The notes: generated by a model not told the origin, from the sequence alone. Shown: positions 44,478-53,340, numbered from the stretch's first letter. The stretch: DNA of 64,000 nucleotides from Occultella glacieicola (GCF_004353825.1 NZ_SMNA01000010.1:124001-188000); one strand, 5' to 3'. A program made the numbers and translations.

Positions 44478-45686
44478 ATGAAGATCCTTCCCGACTCCCC
44501 GAACCTCGACCACCTGCGCCGCCAGGCCAAGGACCTCCTGGCCGGCCTGCGCGACGGCGAACCGACGGCGTCGCTCGCCGACGCCCAGGCCGCGCTCGCG
44601 CAGCAGTACGGGTTCCGCACCTGGCCGGACCTCAAGGCGGAGGTCGAGCACCGGCGCGGCTCCGAGGAGGTCGCACCGTCCTCCCTGGCAGCGGCGCTCG
44701 CCGAGCGCTACGACCTCGGCACCGTGACGGCGCCGATGCGTTCGGTGCAACGCTCCGACGACCTCGGCCGCCGCTGGGCACTCGACACCGACCGCGGCCG
44801 CTGGTCGGTGAGCTCGGTGGAGAGCTGGTGGCCGATCGTCGATGCCGACCGCGACGTCGAGCTCCAGGAGGCTGCCGCGGCGGCCGGTGTGCAGCTCCCG
44901 CTCCCGATGCGCGGACCGGCGGGCGCCGTCGTCGAGGAGATCGACGGCGTGCCGTGGCGGGTCACCCGGTGGCGGCACTCCGGTGCGCCGCTCGGCGCAC
45001 CGGTGGCGGCACGGTTCACCTCCAAGGTCGGTGCCATCCTGGCGACGATCCACGGCCTCGGGTTCGAGGTCGACCGCATCAGCCCGTGGCACGCGGCGCG
45101 GTTCTCGGACGAGCCGTGGGCGCAGGTCGCGGTTCGGGTTCGCGCGGCCGGTGTGCCGTGGGCGGATGCGTTCAACGCGGCCACCCAAGAGCTCGAGCAC
45201 CTCGCGGATCTGGGCTCGGCGCCGGTCGACCCCTCGACGGCGGTCCTCACGCACAACTCGCTGGGCCCGGCGAAGGTGCGGCGTGAGCACGGCGGAGGTC
45301 TCGTCGTCGTCGGCTGGGAGCATGCGGGTGGTCAGCCTCCCGCATGGGAGCTTGCCGACGTGCTCGCGACCTGGACGATCGACCCGAGCGGGGCGGTCAA
45401 CGTCACCGGCGCGCGGGCGCTGGTCGAGGGGTACGCCGCCGTGGCCGACGGCGTCCCGCGCCTCGACGAGGCGGCGTTCCGCGGGTTCGCGATGAGCATG
45501 TGCAACTACGTGGCCGGCCAGGTGGACGCCGCGCTCGACGCCGATAGGGCGGCGACGACCACGCCGGGGCGCGGGGAGGTGGCCGAGCGCGACTTCACCG
45601 CGCGCAGCGTCACGCACCTCCTGACGCATCTGCCCCGCCGGAGCGCGTTCGCGCAGCTGCTCGAAGCGACCACGCTGGTGCGCTGA
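44478..45686 (+). CDS. Degenerate aminoglycoside-phosphotransferase-like protein
   Basis: A 402-residue protein. Residues 1-60 (PNLDHLRRQAKDLLAGLRDG, then LAQQYGFRTWPDLKAEVE) match a helical leader often found in front of ankyrin or APH-type domains. Residues about 95-390 look like an APH/choline-kinase fold with a helical C-lobe. The catalytic loop expected as H-G-D-x-x-x-x-N is THNSLGPAKV here, and the metal motif expected as D-W-E is GWEHAG, so both catalytic aspartates are missing. It is probably a pseudokinase or binding protein (inference). ATG 44478 is chosen without a strong ribosome binding site. Confidence 0.8.
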   Translation: MKILPDSPNLDHLRRQAKDLLAGLRDGEPTASLADAQAALAQQYGFRTWPDLKAEVEHRRGSEEVAPSSLAAALAERYDLGTVTAPMRSVQRSDDLGRRWALDTDRGRWSVSSVESWWPIVDADRDVELQEAAAAAGVQLPLPMRGPAGAVVEEIDGVPWRVTRWRHSGAPLGAPVAARFTSKVGAILATIHGLGFEVDRISPWHAARFSDEPWAQVAVRVRAAGVPWADAFNAATQELEHLADLGSAPVDPSTAVLTHNSLGPAKVRREHGGGLVVVGWEHAGGQPPAWELADVLATWTIDPSGAVNVTGARALVEGYAAVADGVPRLDEAAFRGFAMSMCNYVAGQVDAALDADRAATTTPGRGEVAERDFTARSVTHLLTHLPRRSAFAQLLEATTLVR

Positions 45687-45728
45687 ACCCCGCACCGGCG
45701 CACGGTCCGAGGCCGCGCTCGCGCCGGC

Positions 45729-45780
45729 GGGCCGCGCTTCGGAGGAAGCGCGGCCCGTCGCCGGACGCTTCCGCGGAAGC
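45729..45780. terminator. Hairpin plus palindrome copy 2 between convergent genes
   Basis: GGGCCGCGCTTC (45729-45740) pairs perfectly with GAAGCGCGGCCC (45745-45756) around loop GGAG. Ten bases later the palindrome GCTTCCGCGGAAGC occupies 45767-45780. The pair lies between the ends of the APH-like gene and the opposing WYL regulator, a likely bidirectional terminator. Confidence 0.75.
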
Positions 45781-45815
45781 GGCTCCTGGACTACCGACCG
45801 GGTCGGGTGCTCCGG

Positions 45816-46793
45816 TCAGTCGCCGCCCGGGCGCTCGTAGTGCGCACTCACCGCCGCTGCCCGGCTGCGGAGAGACGCCCGCACCGACGCCGGGGCGAGC
45901 GCCTCGACGTCCGCGCCGAGCTGCCACAACGCCCACTCGGCGTGCCAGGCGTCCTGGTAGCTCACCTCGAGCCGGAGCCAGCCGCCCGGCTCAGGCTCCT
46001 CGGCGCGGACCGCCACCGCGGACTTCAGCAGGTCGTCACGCCGGGCCGGGTCCACCCGGACGAGCACGTTGATGTGAGCGCCGGACAGGAACTGCGCGCA
46101 CCGCTCCCGCCAGACCCGCTCCAGGTCCACGTCGGCCGGCCGTTCCGCGGGCTCGGGCAACTGCTCGGCGGCCACCATCCGGGACAGCCGGTAGGTGCGG
46201 TTCTCCCCGGACCTCATCGCCAGCAGGTAGGCCCGGTCGCGGACGGTCACCAGCCCGATGGGGTCAATCGTGCGCCAGGTCGCCTCCTGCCCGGCGGCGG
46301 CGTAGTGGATGCGGAGCTTGTGCCCGGTGAGCACGGCCCGCCGCACCTGCGCCATCGTGTCCCGGGAGACCTCCTCGGTGACCAGCGGGCGGGAGAGCAG
46401 GTCCGTCTCCGGTTCGACGAGGAAGCGCTGCGCCGCGTCGGTCATGGTGGTCCGGTGGCCCTCGGGAAGTGCGTCGGCCACCTTCCGCACGGCCGAGGCG
46501 AGGGCCGAGCCGAGACCGAAGACCTGGGCACCGCGCGCGGAGCCGGCGGCCAGCAGCGCCAGCGCCTCGTCGTGGTTCAGCCCGGTCAGTTCGGTGCGGA
46601 AACCCGGTAGCAGGGCGAACCCGCCCTGGCGGCCGCGTTCGGCGTAGACCGGTACCCCGGCCGCCGAGAGCGCCTCGATGTCCCGCAGCACCGTGCGGGT
46701 GGAGACCTCGAGTTCGCGCGCGAGCGTCTCCGCGTTCAGCCGGCCGCGCTGGCGCAGCAGCAGCACCAGGGAGACCAACCGGTCGGCGCGCAT
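45816..46793 (-). CDS. WYL-domain transcriptional regulator
   Basis: A 325-residue YafY-type regulator. The helix-turn-helix (residues 1-55) reads RADRLVSLVLLLRQRGRLNA then ELEVSTRTVLRDIEALSAAG. The WYL domain (about 140-215) has IHYAAAGQEATWRTIDPIGL and RAYLLAMRSGENRTYRLSRM, where the W of the motif is replaced by Ala. A C-terminal WCX-like domain follows. ATG 46793 begins the canonical MRADRL. Divergent from a RidA-family gene with a dyad between them, so it probably controls both. Confidence 0.92.
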   Translation of the reverse strand: MRADRLVSLVLLLRQRGRLNAETLARELEVSTRTVLRDIEALSAAGVPVYAERGRQGGFALLPGFRTELTGLNHDEALALLAAGSARGAQVFGLGSALASAVRKVADALPEGHRTTMTDAAQRFLVEPETDLLSRPLVTEEVSRDTMAQVRRAVLTGHKLRIHYAAAGQEATWRTIDPIGLVTVRDRAYLLAMRSGENRTYRLSRMVAAEQLPEPAERPADVDLERVWRERCAQFLSGAHINVLVRVDPARRDDLLKSAVAVRAEEPEPGGWLRLEVSYQDAWHAEWALWQLGADVEALAPASVRASLRSRAAAVSAHYERPGGD

Positions 46794-46810
46794 TCTCCAA
46801 CGGTATCCGG

Positions 46811-46835
46811 ATACATGACGGAAGATGTCGTGTAT
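46811..46835. promoter_or_regulatory. Inverted repeat between WYL regulator and RidA gene
   Basis: ATACATGAC (46811-46819) and GTCGTGTAT (46827-46835) form 9-bp arms with one mismatch around GGAAGAT. The preceding 12-bp palindrome GTATCCGGATAC (46803-46814) overlaps it. Both lie in the 125-nt divergent gap and are the best candidates for the WYL binding site. Confidence 0.5.
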
Positions 46836-46918
46836 TACCGGCAGAGTGACGATCACGGCGTCGAGGACGCGGGCCGACCGGCCGGCGGGGCGGCGCACAG
46901 GATCGAACGGAGCAGAAC

Positions 46919-47320
46919 ATGGTGTTGGAGCGAACGGCGGTCAACCCGTCGACGTGGTCGTTGGAGATCGGCTACAACCAGGGCGAGGTCGTCACCGGGC
47001 ACACTCGGACCCTGTACCTCGCCGGCCAGACGGCGATGAGCAGCGAGGGCCAGCCACTCCACGAGGGCGACATCGGGGCCCAGCTGGAGCTGAGCCTGGA
47101 CAACGTCGAGGCGACCCTCACCGAGGCGGGCATGACCTTCGCGAACCTCATCCGGCTCACGATCTACACCACGGACGTCGACGCCCTGCTCCCACACTTC
47201 GGCGTGCTCGGGGCACGGCTCGGCGCCGTCGGTGCCGCGCCCCCGATGACGGTGCTGGAGATCTCCCGGCTGGTGATCCCCGGCCAGCTGGTCGAACTCG
47301 AGGGCACCGCCGTGGCGTGA
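46919..47320 (+). CDS. RidA/YjgF family protein
   Basis: A 133-residue Rid protein: YNQGEVVTGHTRTLYLAGQT, EGQPLHEGDIGAQLELSLDN, AGMTFANLIRLTIYTTDVDA and a final PGQLVELEGTAVA. RidA deaminates reactive enamines using an Arg in a P-x-R segment; here that position reads APPMTVLE, with Met instead of Arg, so this is a different Rid subgroup and enamine deamination is doubtful. ATG 46919 has GGAG upstream. Divergent from the WYL regulator. Confidence 0.88.
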   Translation: MVLERTAVNPSTWSLEIGYNQGEVVTGHTRTLYLAGQTAMSSEGQPLHEGDIGAQLELSLDNVEATLTEAGMTFANLIRLTIYTTDVDALLPHFGVLGARLGAVGAAPPMTVLEISRLVIPGQLVELEGTAVA

Positions 47321-47370
47321 AGCTACGTCTCGCCCGACGATGAGGACCCGGTGCTTCCGCGGGGCGGGCG

Positions 47371-47394
47371 CCGGCGCTTCCGCGGAAGCGCCGG
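47371..47394. repeat. 24-bp palindrome containing GCTTCCGCGGAAGC, copy 3
   Basis: The core 14-mer lies at 47376-47389 and the flanks extend perfect complementarity to 24 bp (CCGGC arms). A degenerate half copy (GCTTCCGCGG) begins at 47353. It follows the RidA gene by 50 nt, within a 328-nt gene-free interval (47321-47648). Confidence 0.75.
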
Positions 47395-47580
47395 GTGCCA
47401 CGTCCCCGCCGCCCGACCAAGGCCTGCCGAGATCCCCTCCCACGGGGCACCTCGGTGGAGCGCTGGGAGGGCCGGATCGGCGGCCTCCTGCACGACCTCG
47501 GCCGGCGCACCGAGGGCGGCTCCTACGAGCGGCCGTTCCGGTACGTTTGCGGGCGGTGGTCCGCTGGTGACTGGGGCAGT

Positions 47581-47610
47581 CGATGCCCGACGGCGGGGCT
47601 GGTTCGGGTG
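47581..47610 (+). repeat. 30-bp direct repeat, copy B (MPDGGA motif)
   Basis: Matches copy A (44260-44289) at 28 of 30 bases. Here the ATG at 47583 is in frame with the beta-propeller protein and would add 22 residues starting MPDGGAGSGG, but the ATG at 47649 has the better ribosome binding site. Confidence 0.65.
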
Positions 47611-47648
47611 GGCGGCGTCGCCTTGCGCATCCGGGAGAGGTGGGCTCG

Positions 47649-48524
47649 ATGCGGGTACTGCGACCGGGGCAGCGTGCGGAACTGTTCATCGTCGATGTCG
47701 AGACCGGTGAACGGCGGCTCGTGTACGAGAGTTCCGCGCTGCTGTTCGAGGCCCCGAACTGGACGCCGGACGGCAAGCACCTGCTCGTCAATGCCGAGGG
47801 TCTCCTGTACCGGCTCCCGATCGACGGCGGACACCTCGCGGAGATCCCGCTCGGGGGGATCCCGCCGATCAACAACGACCACGTGCTCAGCCCCGACGGC
47901 GAGACCGTGTACGTCTCGGCCGACGACGGTCACCTCTACGCGATCCCGTTCGCGACCGGCCTGCCGCGCCGGGTCTCGAACGACCACGGCGACGACTTTC
48001 GCCATTTCCTGCACGGTGTATCCCCGGACGGGGAGACCCTCGCCTACATCGGCTTGCGCACCGAGGCCGGCGGCGCCGTCACCACGAATGTGTTCACTCT
48101 CCCCGTCTCGGGCGGCGAGGACACCCAGCTGACCGACGACCCGTTCCCGAATGACGGGTCCGAGTACAGCACGGACGGCAGGTTGATCTACTTCAACTCC
48201 GAGCGAGCCTCCGCCAACCCGGGACACGCGCAACTGTTCCGAATGTCCACGGACGGCTCCAGCGTCGAGCAGCTGACCCACGACGAACGGGTCAACTGGT
48301 TCCCACACGTGTCCCCGGACGGTGAGCGCATCGTGTACGTCAGCTTTCCGCCCGGCACGATCGGGCATCCGGCTGACCACGACGTCATCATCCGCCTCAT
48401 CGAGCCGGACGGCGCCGTGCGCGACCTGGTCTCGCTCTTCGGTGGCCAGGGCACGATGAACGTCCCGAGCTGGTCACCCGACAGCAGGCAGGTCGCGTAC
48501 GCCGCCTATCCGTTGCGTTCCTAG
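47649..48524 (+). CDS. TolB/PD40-type beta-propeller protein
   Basis: A 291-residue protein made of about six PD40/WD40-like blades, each with an S-P-D-G or T-P-D-G turn: NWTPDGKHLLVNAEG, LSPDGETVYVSADDG, GVSPDGETLAYIGL, YSTDGRLIYFNSERAS, HVSPDGERIVYVSFPPG, SWSPDSRQVAYAAYP. There is no signal peptide, so it is cytoplasmic, unlike periplasmic TolB. GGAGAGG sits 8 nt before ATG 47649. Its role is unknown, perhaps protein interaction or sugar/peptide binding. Confidence 0.9.
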   Translation: MRVLRPGQRAELFIVDVETGERRLVYESSALLFEAPNWTPDGKHLLVNAEGLLYRLPIDGGHLAEIPLGGIPPINNDHVLSPDGETVYVSADDGHLYAIPFATGLPRRVSNDHGDDFRHFLHGVSPDGETLAYIGLRTEAGGAVTTNVFTLPVSGGEDTQLTDDPFPNDGSEYSTDGRLIYFNSERASANPGHAQLFRMSTDGSSVEQLTHDERVNWFPHVSPDGERIVYVSFPPGTIGHPADHDVIIRLIEPDGAVRDLVSLFGGQGTMNVPSWSPDSRQVAYAAYPLRS

Positions 48525-48636
48525 CCCGAGCGGCGCCAACGCATGGAGGCATTCGGGCGTTCGTTCAAGACGGCGGACGAGTCGGACTGGCATGAGTGCC
48601 GGTCCTGGGACGGGACGCTCGACGACGGCCGAGCCA

Positions 48637-48971
48637 GTGACTGACCGGGCACGTCGTCTGGGCGGAGCTCGATCCGGTGCGCGGCCGGGAGCACGCCGGG
48701 CGCCGACCGACGCTCGTCGTGGCCAGCGATCTGTACTTGGAGCAGGCGGACACGCTCGCGATCGTCCTTCCGGCGACGACGACCGATCGGGGACGGCCCA
48801 GCCATGTACGTCTACGCGGTCCGCGGCGCGGGCTGTCGACGCCGACCTTTGTCATGACGGAGCAACCGCGAACCGTCCCGGGATCGCGTCGTCGGCAACG
48901 TCGGGGCGGTGGACGCCGCGACGATGCGTGAGGTGGACGGCTGGGTGCGGGACTTCTTCGAGTTGCCCTGA
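48637..48971 (+). pseudogene. mazF: Frameshifted MazF/PemK-type toxin
   Basis: The frame from 48641 reads LTGHVVWAELDPVRGREHAG, then RRPTLVVASDLYLEQADTLA, VLPATTTDRGRPSHVRL, and GLSTPTFVMTEQPRTV, clearly a MazF endoribonuclease. After about 48880 the match continues in the +1 frame as SRDRVVGNVGAVDAATMREV then DGWVRDFFELP and TGA at 48971. Its start is also disrupted: GTG at 48637 is out of frame because of an apparent extra CTGA. No MazE antitoxin was recognised upstream, though a 33-codon frame (48543-48644) is present. An inactive relic. Confidence 0.8.
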
Positions 48972-49287
48972 CGGGGCCGAGCAACGGTGGGCCCGAAGGC
49001 TAGCCCGCGGGCGTCGCTTCCTCCTTCGACTCTTCCTCGCCGGCCTTTGGTGCGGCTTCGCCGGTGCGCTCCTTCACGAGCTCCTTGGCCTTCGCTGCCG
49101 CGCTTCTCGGCGCCGCAGGCATGGCGAAGATCGTCGTCTGACGATCCAGACGAAGATCGGGACGATCGCGCGATTGCCGTCTGAGTCTGCCGACTCCTCC
49201 ACGCTCACCTCGGATGCCTCATCCACCTCGGTCTCGAGGTAGGCCTGCAGCGCACAGGTCTCATGGACGCGGTCGATCCGGGGACCT
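48972..49287. other. Degenerate region with minus-strand coding-like fragments
   Basis: Minus-strand frames here look protein-like but are broken. One (within 49074-49283) reads CALQAYLETEVDEASEVSVE then GNRAIVPIFVWIVRR; another, 49000-49122, continues AAAKAKELVKERTGEAAPKA and a Glu/Lys-rich tail to a stop at 49000. They could be one small gene split by a frameshift near 49140. No family is recognised. Confidence 0.35.
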
Positions 49288-51012
49288 TCATCCCGACAGG
49301 ACGGCCCGCGACTCCCACGGGCGCAGCACGACGTCCCCGGAGGCGTCGGGAAGAAGATGGGTCGCCAATAGCACCTGCCCATCGGCGATGCCGAGGTCGG
49401 TGGAAGCTGACGCCGGTGTGCTGGACATGTTCGCGACCACGGTGAGCACCTGCGTCCCGAGGGTGCGCCGGTAGGCGAAGACCTGCTCGTGTTCGGGCAG
49501 CAGCAGCTCGAAGTCGCCGTCGACCACCACGGGCAGGGTGTGGCGCAGCTCGATGAGGCGCCGGTAGTGGTGCAGCACCGAGCCGGGGTCGGCCCATCCG
49601 GTGTCGGCGTTGAGCTGCGGGTAGGCGGGGTTGACCGGGAGCCAGGGCGTGCCGGAGGTGAAGCCGCCCTGCGGGGCGTCGGTCCACGGCATCGGCGTGC
49701 GGGCGTTGTCCCGGCCCATCACCGAGACCGCGGCGAGCACGTGCGCCGGGTCCGCTCCGGCGCGGACGGCCTCCCGGTAGTGGTTGAGGGTCTCGACGTC
49801 CCGGTAGTCCTCGATGCCGGGCCACGAGGTGTTCGTGAGCCCGAGCTCCTCACCCTGGTAGACGAACGGGGTGCCGCGCATCAGGTGCAGCACGGTGCCG
49901 AGGGTCTTCGCGGACGTGACGCGGTGCTCCGGTGCGTCGTCGCCCCACCGGGACACGATCCGCGGCTGGTCGTGGTTGTTCCAGTAGAGCGCGTTCCACC
50001 CATCGCCGAGGCCCTGCTGCCACGCGGCCAGGTTCGCCTTGAGCGCGGGCAGGGACAGTGCCTGGGCATCCCACTTGCCCCCGGGGCCGTGGTCGAGGGA
50101 GACGTGCTCGAACGTGAACACCATGTCGAGCTGGGGTGTGGCGGGGTCCGTGATCGAGCGTGCCAGCGGCAGCGTCACGCCGGGCATCTCCCCGACCGTG
50201 ACGAGCACGTCCCCGGAGCGGGCACCACCCGCGAACACCTCGCGGTGCAGCTCGCCGAGGAACTCCTGCAGCCGGGGACCGTTCGTGTAGTGCGCGGAGC
50301 CGTCCGCGAGCCCGGTACCCGCGAGGGCGGGGGAGTCCGCGCCGTCGGGCAGGGACCCGTCGGCCCGGACCGCCTTGGAGATCAGGTTGATGACGTCGAG
50401 ACGGAAGCCGTCCACGCCGCGGTCGACCCACCAGCGCAGCATCTCGTGGACGGCGGTCCGCACCTGCGGGTTCTCCCAGTTCAGGTCCGGCTGTTTCGCG
50501 GAGAACAGGTGCAGGTAGTACTCACCGGAGGCCTCGTCCCATTCCCACACCGGGCCCGAGAAGAAGCCGTGCCAGTCCGTCGGCTCCGCGCCGGGCGTCC
50601 CGCCGACGTGTCCGGCGCGGGGCGGCCGCCACCAGTACCAGTCCCGCTTCGGCGACTCGCTCGAGGCCCGCGACTGCGCGAACCAGGGGTGCTCGTCGGA
50701 GGTGTGGTTGACCACCACGTCGAGGATGATCCGCATGCCGCGCGCGTGGACGCCGTCGATCAGCTCGTCGAGGTCGGCGAGGGTGCCGAACACCGGGTCC
50801 ACGTCCCGGTAGTCCGAGATGTCGTAGCCGTTGTCGTCCTGGGGTGAGGGGTAGACCGGCGAGAGCCACAGCACGTCGACGCCGAGCCGCTCGAGGTGGT
50901 CCAGGCGGCCGATGAGACCGCGCAGGTCCCCGACGCCGTCGCCGTCGGAGTCCGCGAACGAGCGCGGATACACCTGGTACACCACGGCAGAACGCCACCA
51001 CGGCCCGGTCAC
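49288..51012 (-). CDS. GH13 alpha-glucosidase (oligo-1,6-glucosidase type)
   Basis: A 574-residue intracellular GH13 enzyme: VYQVYPRSFADSDGDGVGDL, LSPVYPSPQDDNGYDISDY, region I DVVVNHTSDEH, region II DGFRLDVINLISK (nucleophile Asp), region III TVGEMPGV (acid Glu) and region IV YWNNHDQPR. It cleaves alpha-linked glucose from short oligosaccharides. It begins with GTG overlapping the GH31 stop by 4 nt and ends the six-gene sugar operon. The 10467-12521 enzyme is a paralogue with a different N-terminus. Confidence 0.95.
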   Translation of the reverse strand: MTGPWWRSAVVYQVYPRSFADSDGDGVGDLRGLIGRLDHLERLGVDVLWLSPVYPSPQDDNGYDISDYRDVDPVFGTLADLDELIDGVHARGMRIILDVVVNHTSDEHPWFAQSRASSESPKRDWYWWRPPRAGHVGGTPGAEPTDWHGFFSGPVWEWDEASGEYYLHLFSAKQPDLNWENPQVRTAVHEMLRWWVDRGVDGFRLDVINLISKAVRADGSLPDGADSPALAGTGLADGSAHYTNGPRLQEFLGELHREVFAGGARSGDVLVTVGEMPGVTLPLARSITDPATPQLDMVFTFEHVSLDHGPGGKWDAQALSLPALKANLAAWQQGLGDGWNALYWNNHDQPRIVSRWGDDAPEHRVTSAKTLGTVLHLMRGTPFVYQGEELGLTNTSWPGIEDYRDVETLNHYREAVRAGADPAHVLAAVSVMGRDNARTPMPWTDAPQGGFTSGTPWLPVNPAYPQLNADTGWADPGSVLHHYRRLIELRHTLPVVVDGDFELLLPEHEQVFAYRRTLGTQVLTVVANMSSTPASASTDLGIADGQVLLATHLLPDASGDVVLRPWESRAVLSG

Positions 51013-53303
51013 GAGGCCGCCCCTTCGAACACGGGCGCCAGCCGCGGCCACGCCGCCGCGCGCACATACACCGGTACGACGGCGGGGGGAACCTCGCGCG
51101 TGTGGGTCGCCCGGCCGTGGTGTGCTTCGCCCGTCCAGGCGTCGACCCAGTCGCCCGCCGGCAGGTACGTCGCCCAGGTGGCGGCGCCCGGGTCGGTCAC
51201 CGGGTGCACGAGCAGGTCGTCGCCGAGCCCGAACTGCAGCGGCCACCGCCAGATCTCCTCATCGTCGGCGTGGTCGAAGAACAGCCCGCGCATCAGTGGG
51301 CGGCCGGTCTCGATGGCGACCCGGGCCTGCGCGGTCAGGTACGGCACCAGGCGCTCGCGCAGGTGCGCGAGCCGCCGGAACTCCTCGACCACCTCGGGGT
51401 CGCCGTTCACCTCGGCCACGTACCAGGGGGTGCGGTCCCGCATCGGCCGGCGATGGTGGTTGAACTCCGAGTGGTACTGCATGATCGGCATGAACGCCGA
51501 CGCGGCGGCGGCCCGCAGGTACAGCTCGGCATCGGGCGGGGGACCGGAGAACCCGGCCAGGTCCCAGCCCCAGTAGACGATCCCGCAGGCCGAGGCGGTG
51601 ATCCCGGCCGTGACCGACGCCCGGAACGCCTCCCAGGTGGAGTCCTCGTCACCGGCCCAGTGGATGCCGTGCGCCTGGGAGCCGGTGAACCCGGCCCGCG
51701 AGAACGTGACCGGCGCCTTGCCGTGCCGGCGCAGCAGGTCACCGAACGCCCGCGCGTAGTGCACCGGGTACCGGTTGTTCCCCTCGTCGCCGCGGGTGCC
51801 GTCGCCGTACCGGAGGTCGTGGCCCCAGGCGTGCTCGCCGCCGTCGGTCTTGAAGCCGTCCACGTCGAGGTCGGCGAGCAGGTAGTCGCGCTTCGCGGTC
51901 CACCACTCGCGGGTGTGCTGCGTGGACAGGTCCGGCATGAGCGACTGCGGGAACCACCATCCGCGGTTGTGGTACGGGGTGCCGTCCGCCTCGAGGACGG
52001 CGTGGCCGCCGTCGATCAGGGCCCGCCCGTCCGCGTACACCTGGGCGTCCGCGGGGACGTCGGGGCCGAGGTCGTGGCTCGTCTTCAGCAGCGGGATCTG
52101 CCACAGGATCACCTTGACGCCGCGCTCATGGAGCTCGGCGACCATGGCCCTCGGGTCCGGCCAGGCGCCGCCGGCCGGGTAGCCGATCTCGGCGCCGGTG
52201 TGGGGTGCACCGTCGGGGTGCAGCGGGTAGGTGGCGTCGCGGAACAGCATGATGCCCTGCTCGTCGCTCCACGCCTCGATCACCACCACGCCGACCGGGA
52301 TGTCCAGGCTCGCGTGGGTGTCCATCCGGTCCATCACGAGGTCCCGGGTGTTCCACTCGTTCCCGGACGCCCAGAGCCGGAACACCCAGTCGGGCAGCTC
52401 CTGCGCACGGCCCACCTCGGCGGTGAAAGCGGCGACGACGGCGGCCGGGTCACCGGTGTAGACGCCGACGTCGAGGTGCTCGTGCGGCTCGCCGCCGAGG
52501 TCGACCTCGATCACGAGGGCGTCCGGTGTGGAGGCGCCCACGTCGAACCAGGACCGCCGCGAGGTGCGCAGGTGGAAGCCCCACGAGTCCGAGGGTGAGA
52601 CGACGTGGGCGAACGGCATCGGCAGGTAGGTGCGTCCGGCCGCGGCCTGGCCCTTGTACTGCTCGAACACGACGGCGTCCAGGGTGCGGCCGCGCTGGTC
52701 GACGGCGTCGAACCGCTCCCCGAACCCGACCACGTGCTCGTCCGGCTCCAGGGCGAGCGCGAACCGGACCCGGTGCACGCCGGTCTCGTCGCGCAGCCAC
52801 TGCACCGACCCGGGCAGGAGCCGATCGGCGCCTGCGCCGCTGGCACGGCCACCACCAGTGCCGTTGCCGCCGCCGGAGAACGTGAGGTCACCGGCGCCGG
52901 TCACCCAGGTGACCGGCTGCAGGTCGAACCAGTCGCTCTCCTCGGACGCTCCGCCGTCGGCCTCCGCCCGGAACCGGTACCGCACCGGACCGGTGACGGG
53001 CGGGCTGACGACCGACCACGCACCGTCGTCGTCGAGCGCCGCCGCCTGGGCGGCGGCGAGGTGACCCTCGCCGCCGGCGAGGGCGGCGGCAGCGCCCGCG
53101 TCCACCACCGCGGGGGTGAGCGGCAGGGAGAGGGGCGGTGCGCCGTCGGGCCTCCACTCGCAGACGACCGCCCGCACCTCGGGCGCGGCGATGACGCCGA
53201 GGCGGACCGGCTCGCCCATCTCGGGCCGGACCGGGACGCGCTGGTCGGCCGAGGTGGCGTACGGGTGCTCGATGCCGAACGGGCGGTGGGTGAGCAGGGT
53301 CAT
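51009..53303 (-). CDS. GH31 alpha-glycosidase
   Basis: A 764-residue GH31 enzyme (alpha-glucosidase or alpha-xylosidase). The N-terminal beta domain has GFGERFDAVDQRGRTLDAVV; the catalytic barrel has VVIEAWSDEQGIMLFRDATY, the nucleophile Asp in DLDVDGFKTDGGEHAWG and the acid/base Asp in HWAGDEDSTWEAFR. A Gly-rich loop (SGGGNGTGGGRASG) lies near residue 150. No signal peptide, so it acts inside. ATG 53303 follows AGGAGAG. It lies 37 nt after the binding-protein gene and overlaps the GH13 gene. Confidence 0.94.
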   Translation of the reverse strand: MTLLTHRPFGIEHPYATSADQRVPVRPEMGEPVRLGVIAAPEVRAVVCEWRPDGAPPLSLPLTPAVVDAGAAAALAGGEGHLAAAQAAALDDDGAWSVVSPPVTGPVRYRFRAEADGGASEESDWFDLQPVTWVTGAGDLTFSGGGNGTGGGRASGAGADRLLPGSVQWLRDETGVHRVRFALALEPDEHVVGFGERFDAVDQRGRTLDAVVFEQYKGQAAAGRTYLPMPFAHVVSPSDSWGFHLRTSRRSWFDVGASTPDALVIEVDLGGEPHEHLDVGVYTGDPAAVVAAFTAEVGRAQELPDWVFRLWASGNEWNTRDLVMDRMDTHASLDIPVGVVVIEAWSDEQGIMLFRDATYPLHPDGAPHTGAEIGYPAGGAWPDPRAMVAELHERGVKVILWQIPLLKTSHDLGPDVPADAQVYADGRALIDGGHAVLEADGTPYHNRGWWFPQSLMPDLSTQHTREWWTAKRDYLLADLDVDGFKTDGGEHAWGHDLRYGDGTRGDEGNNRYPVHYARAFGDLLRRHGKAPVTFSRAGFTGSQAHGIHWAGDEDSTWEAFRASVTAGITASACGIVYWGWDLAGFSGPPPDAELYLRAAAASAFMPIMQYHSEFNHHRRPMRDRTPWYVAEVNGDPEVVEEFRRLAHLRERLVPYLTAQARVAIETGRPLMRGLFFDHADDEEIWRWPLQFGLGDDLLVHPVTDPGAATWATYLPAGDWVDAWTGEAHHGRATHTREVPPAVVPVYVRAAAWPRLAPVFEGAAS

Positions 53304-53340
53304 GACTCTCCTGTGCTGGGGCGGGACGGTGCGAGACGGA

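Noticed and set aside
49000-49122. A 40-residue Lys/Glu/Ala-rich minus-strand gene
   Set aside because: The frame has no ribosome binding site and seems to be the tail of a broken longer frame; listed only as degenerate sequence.
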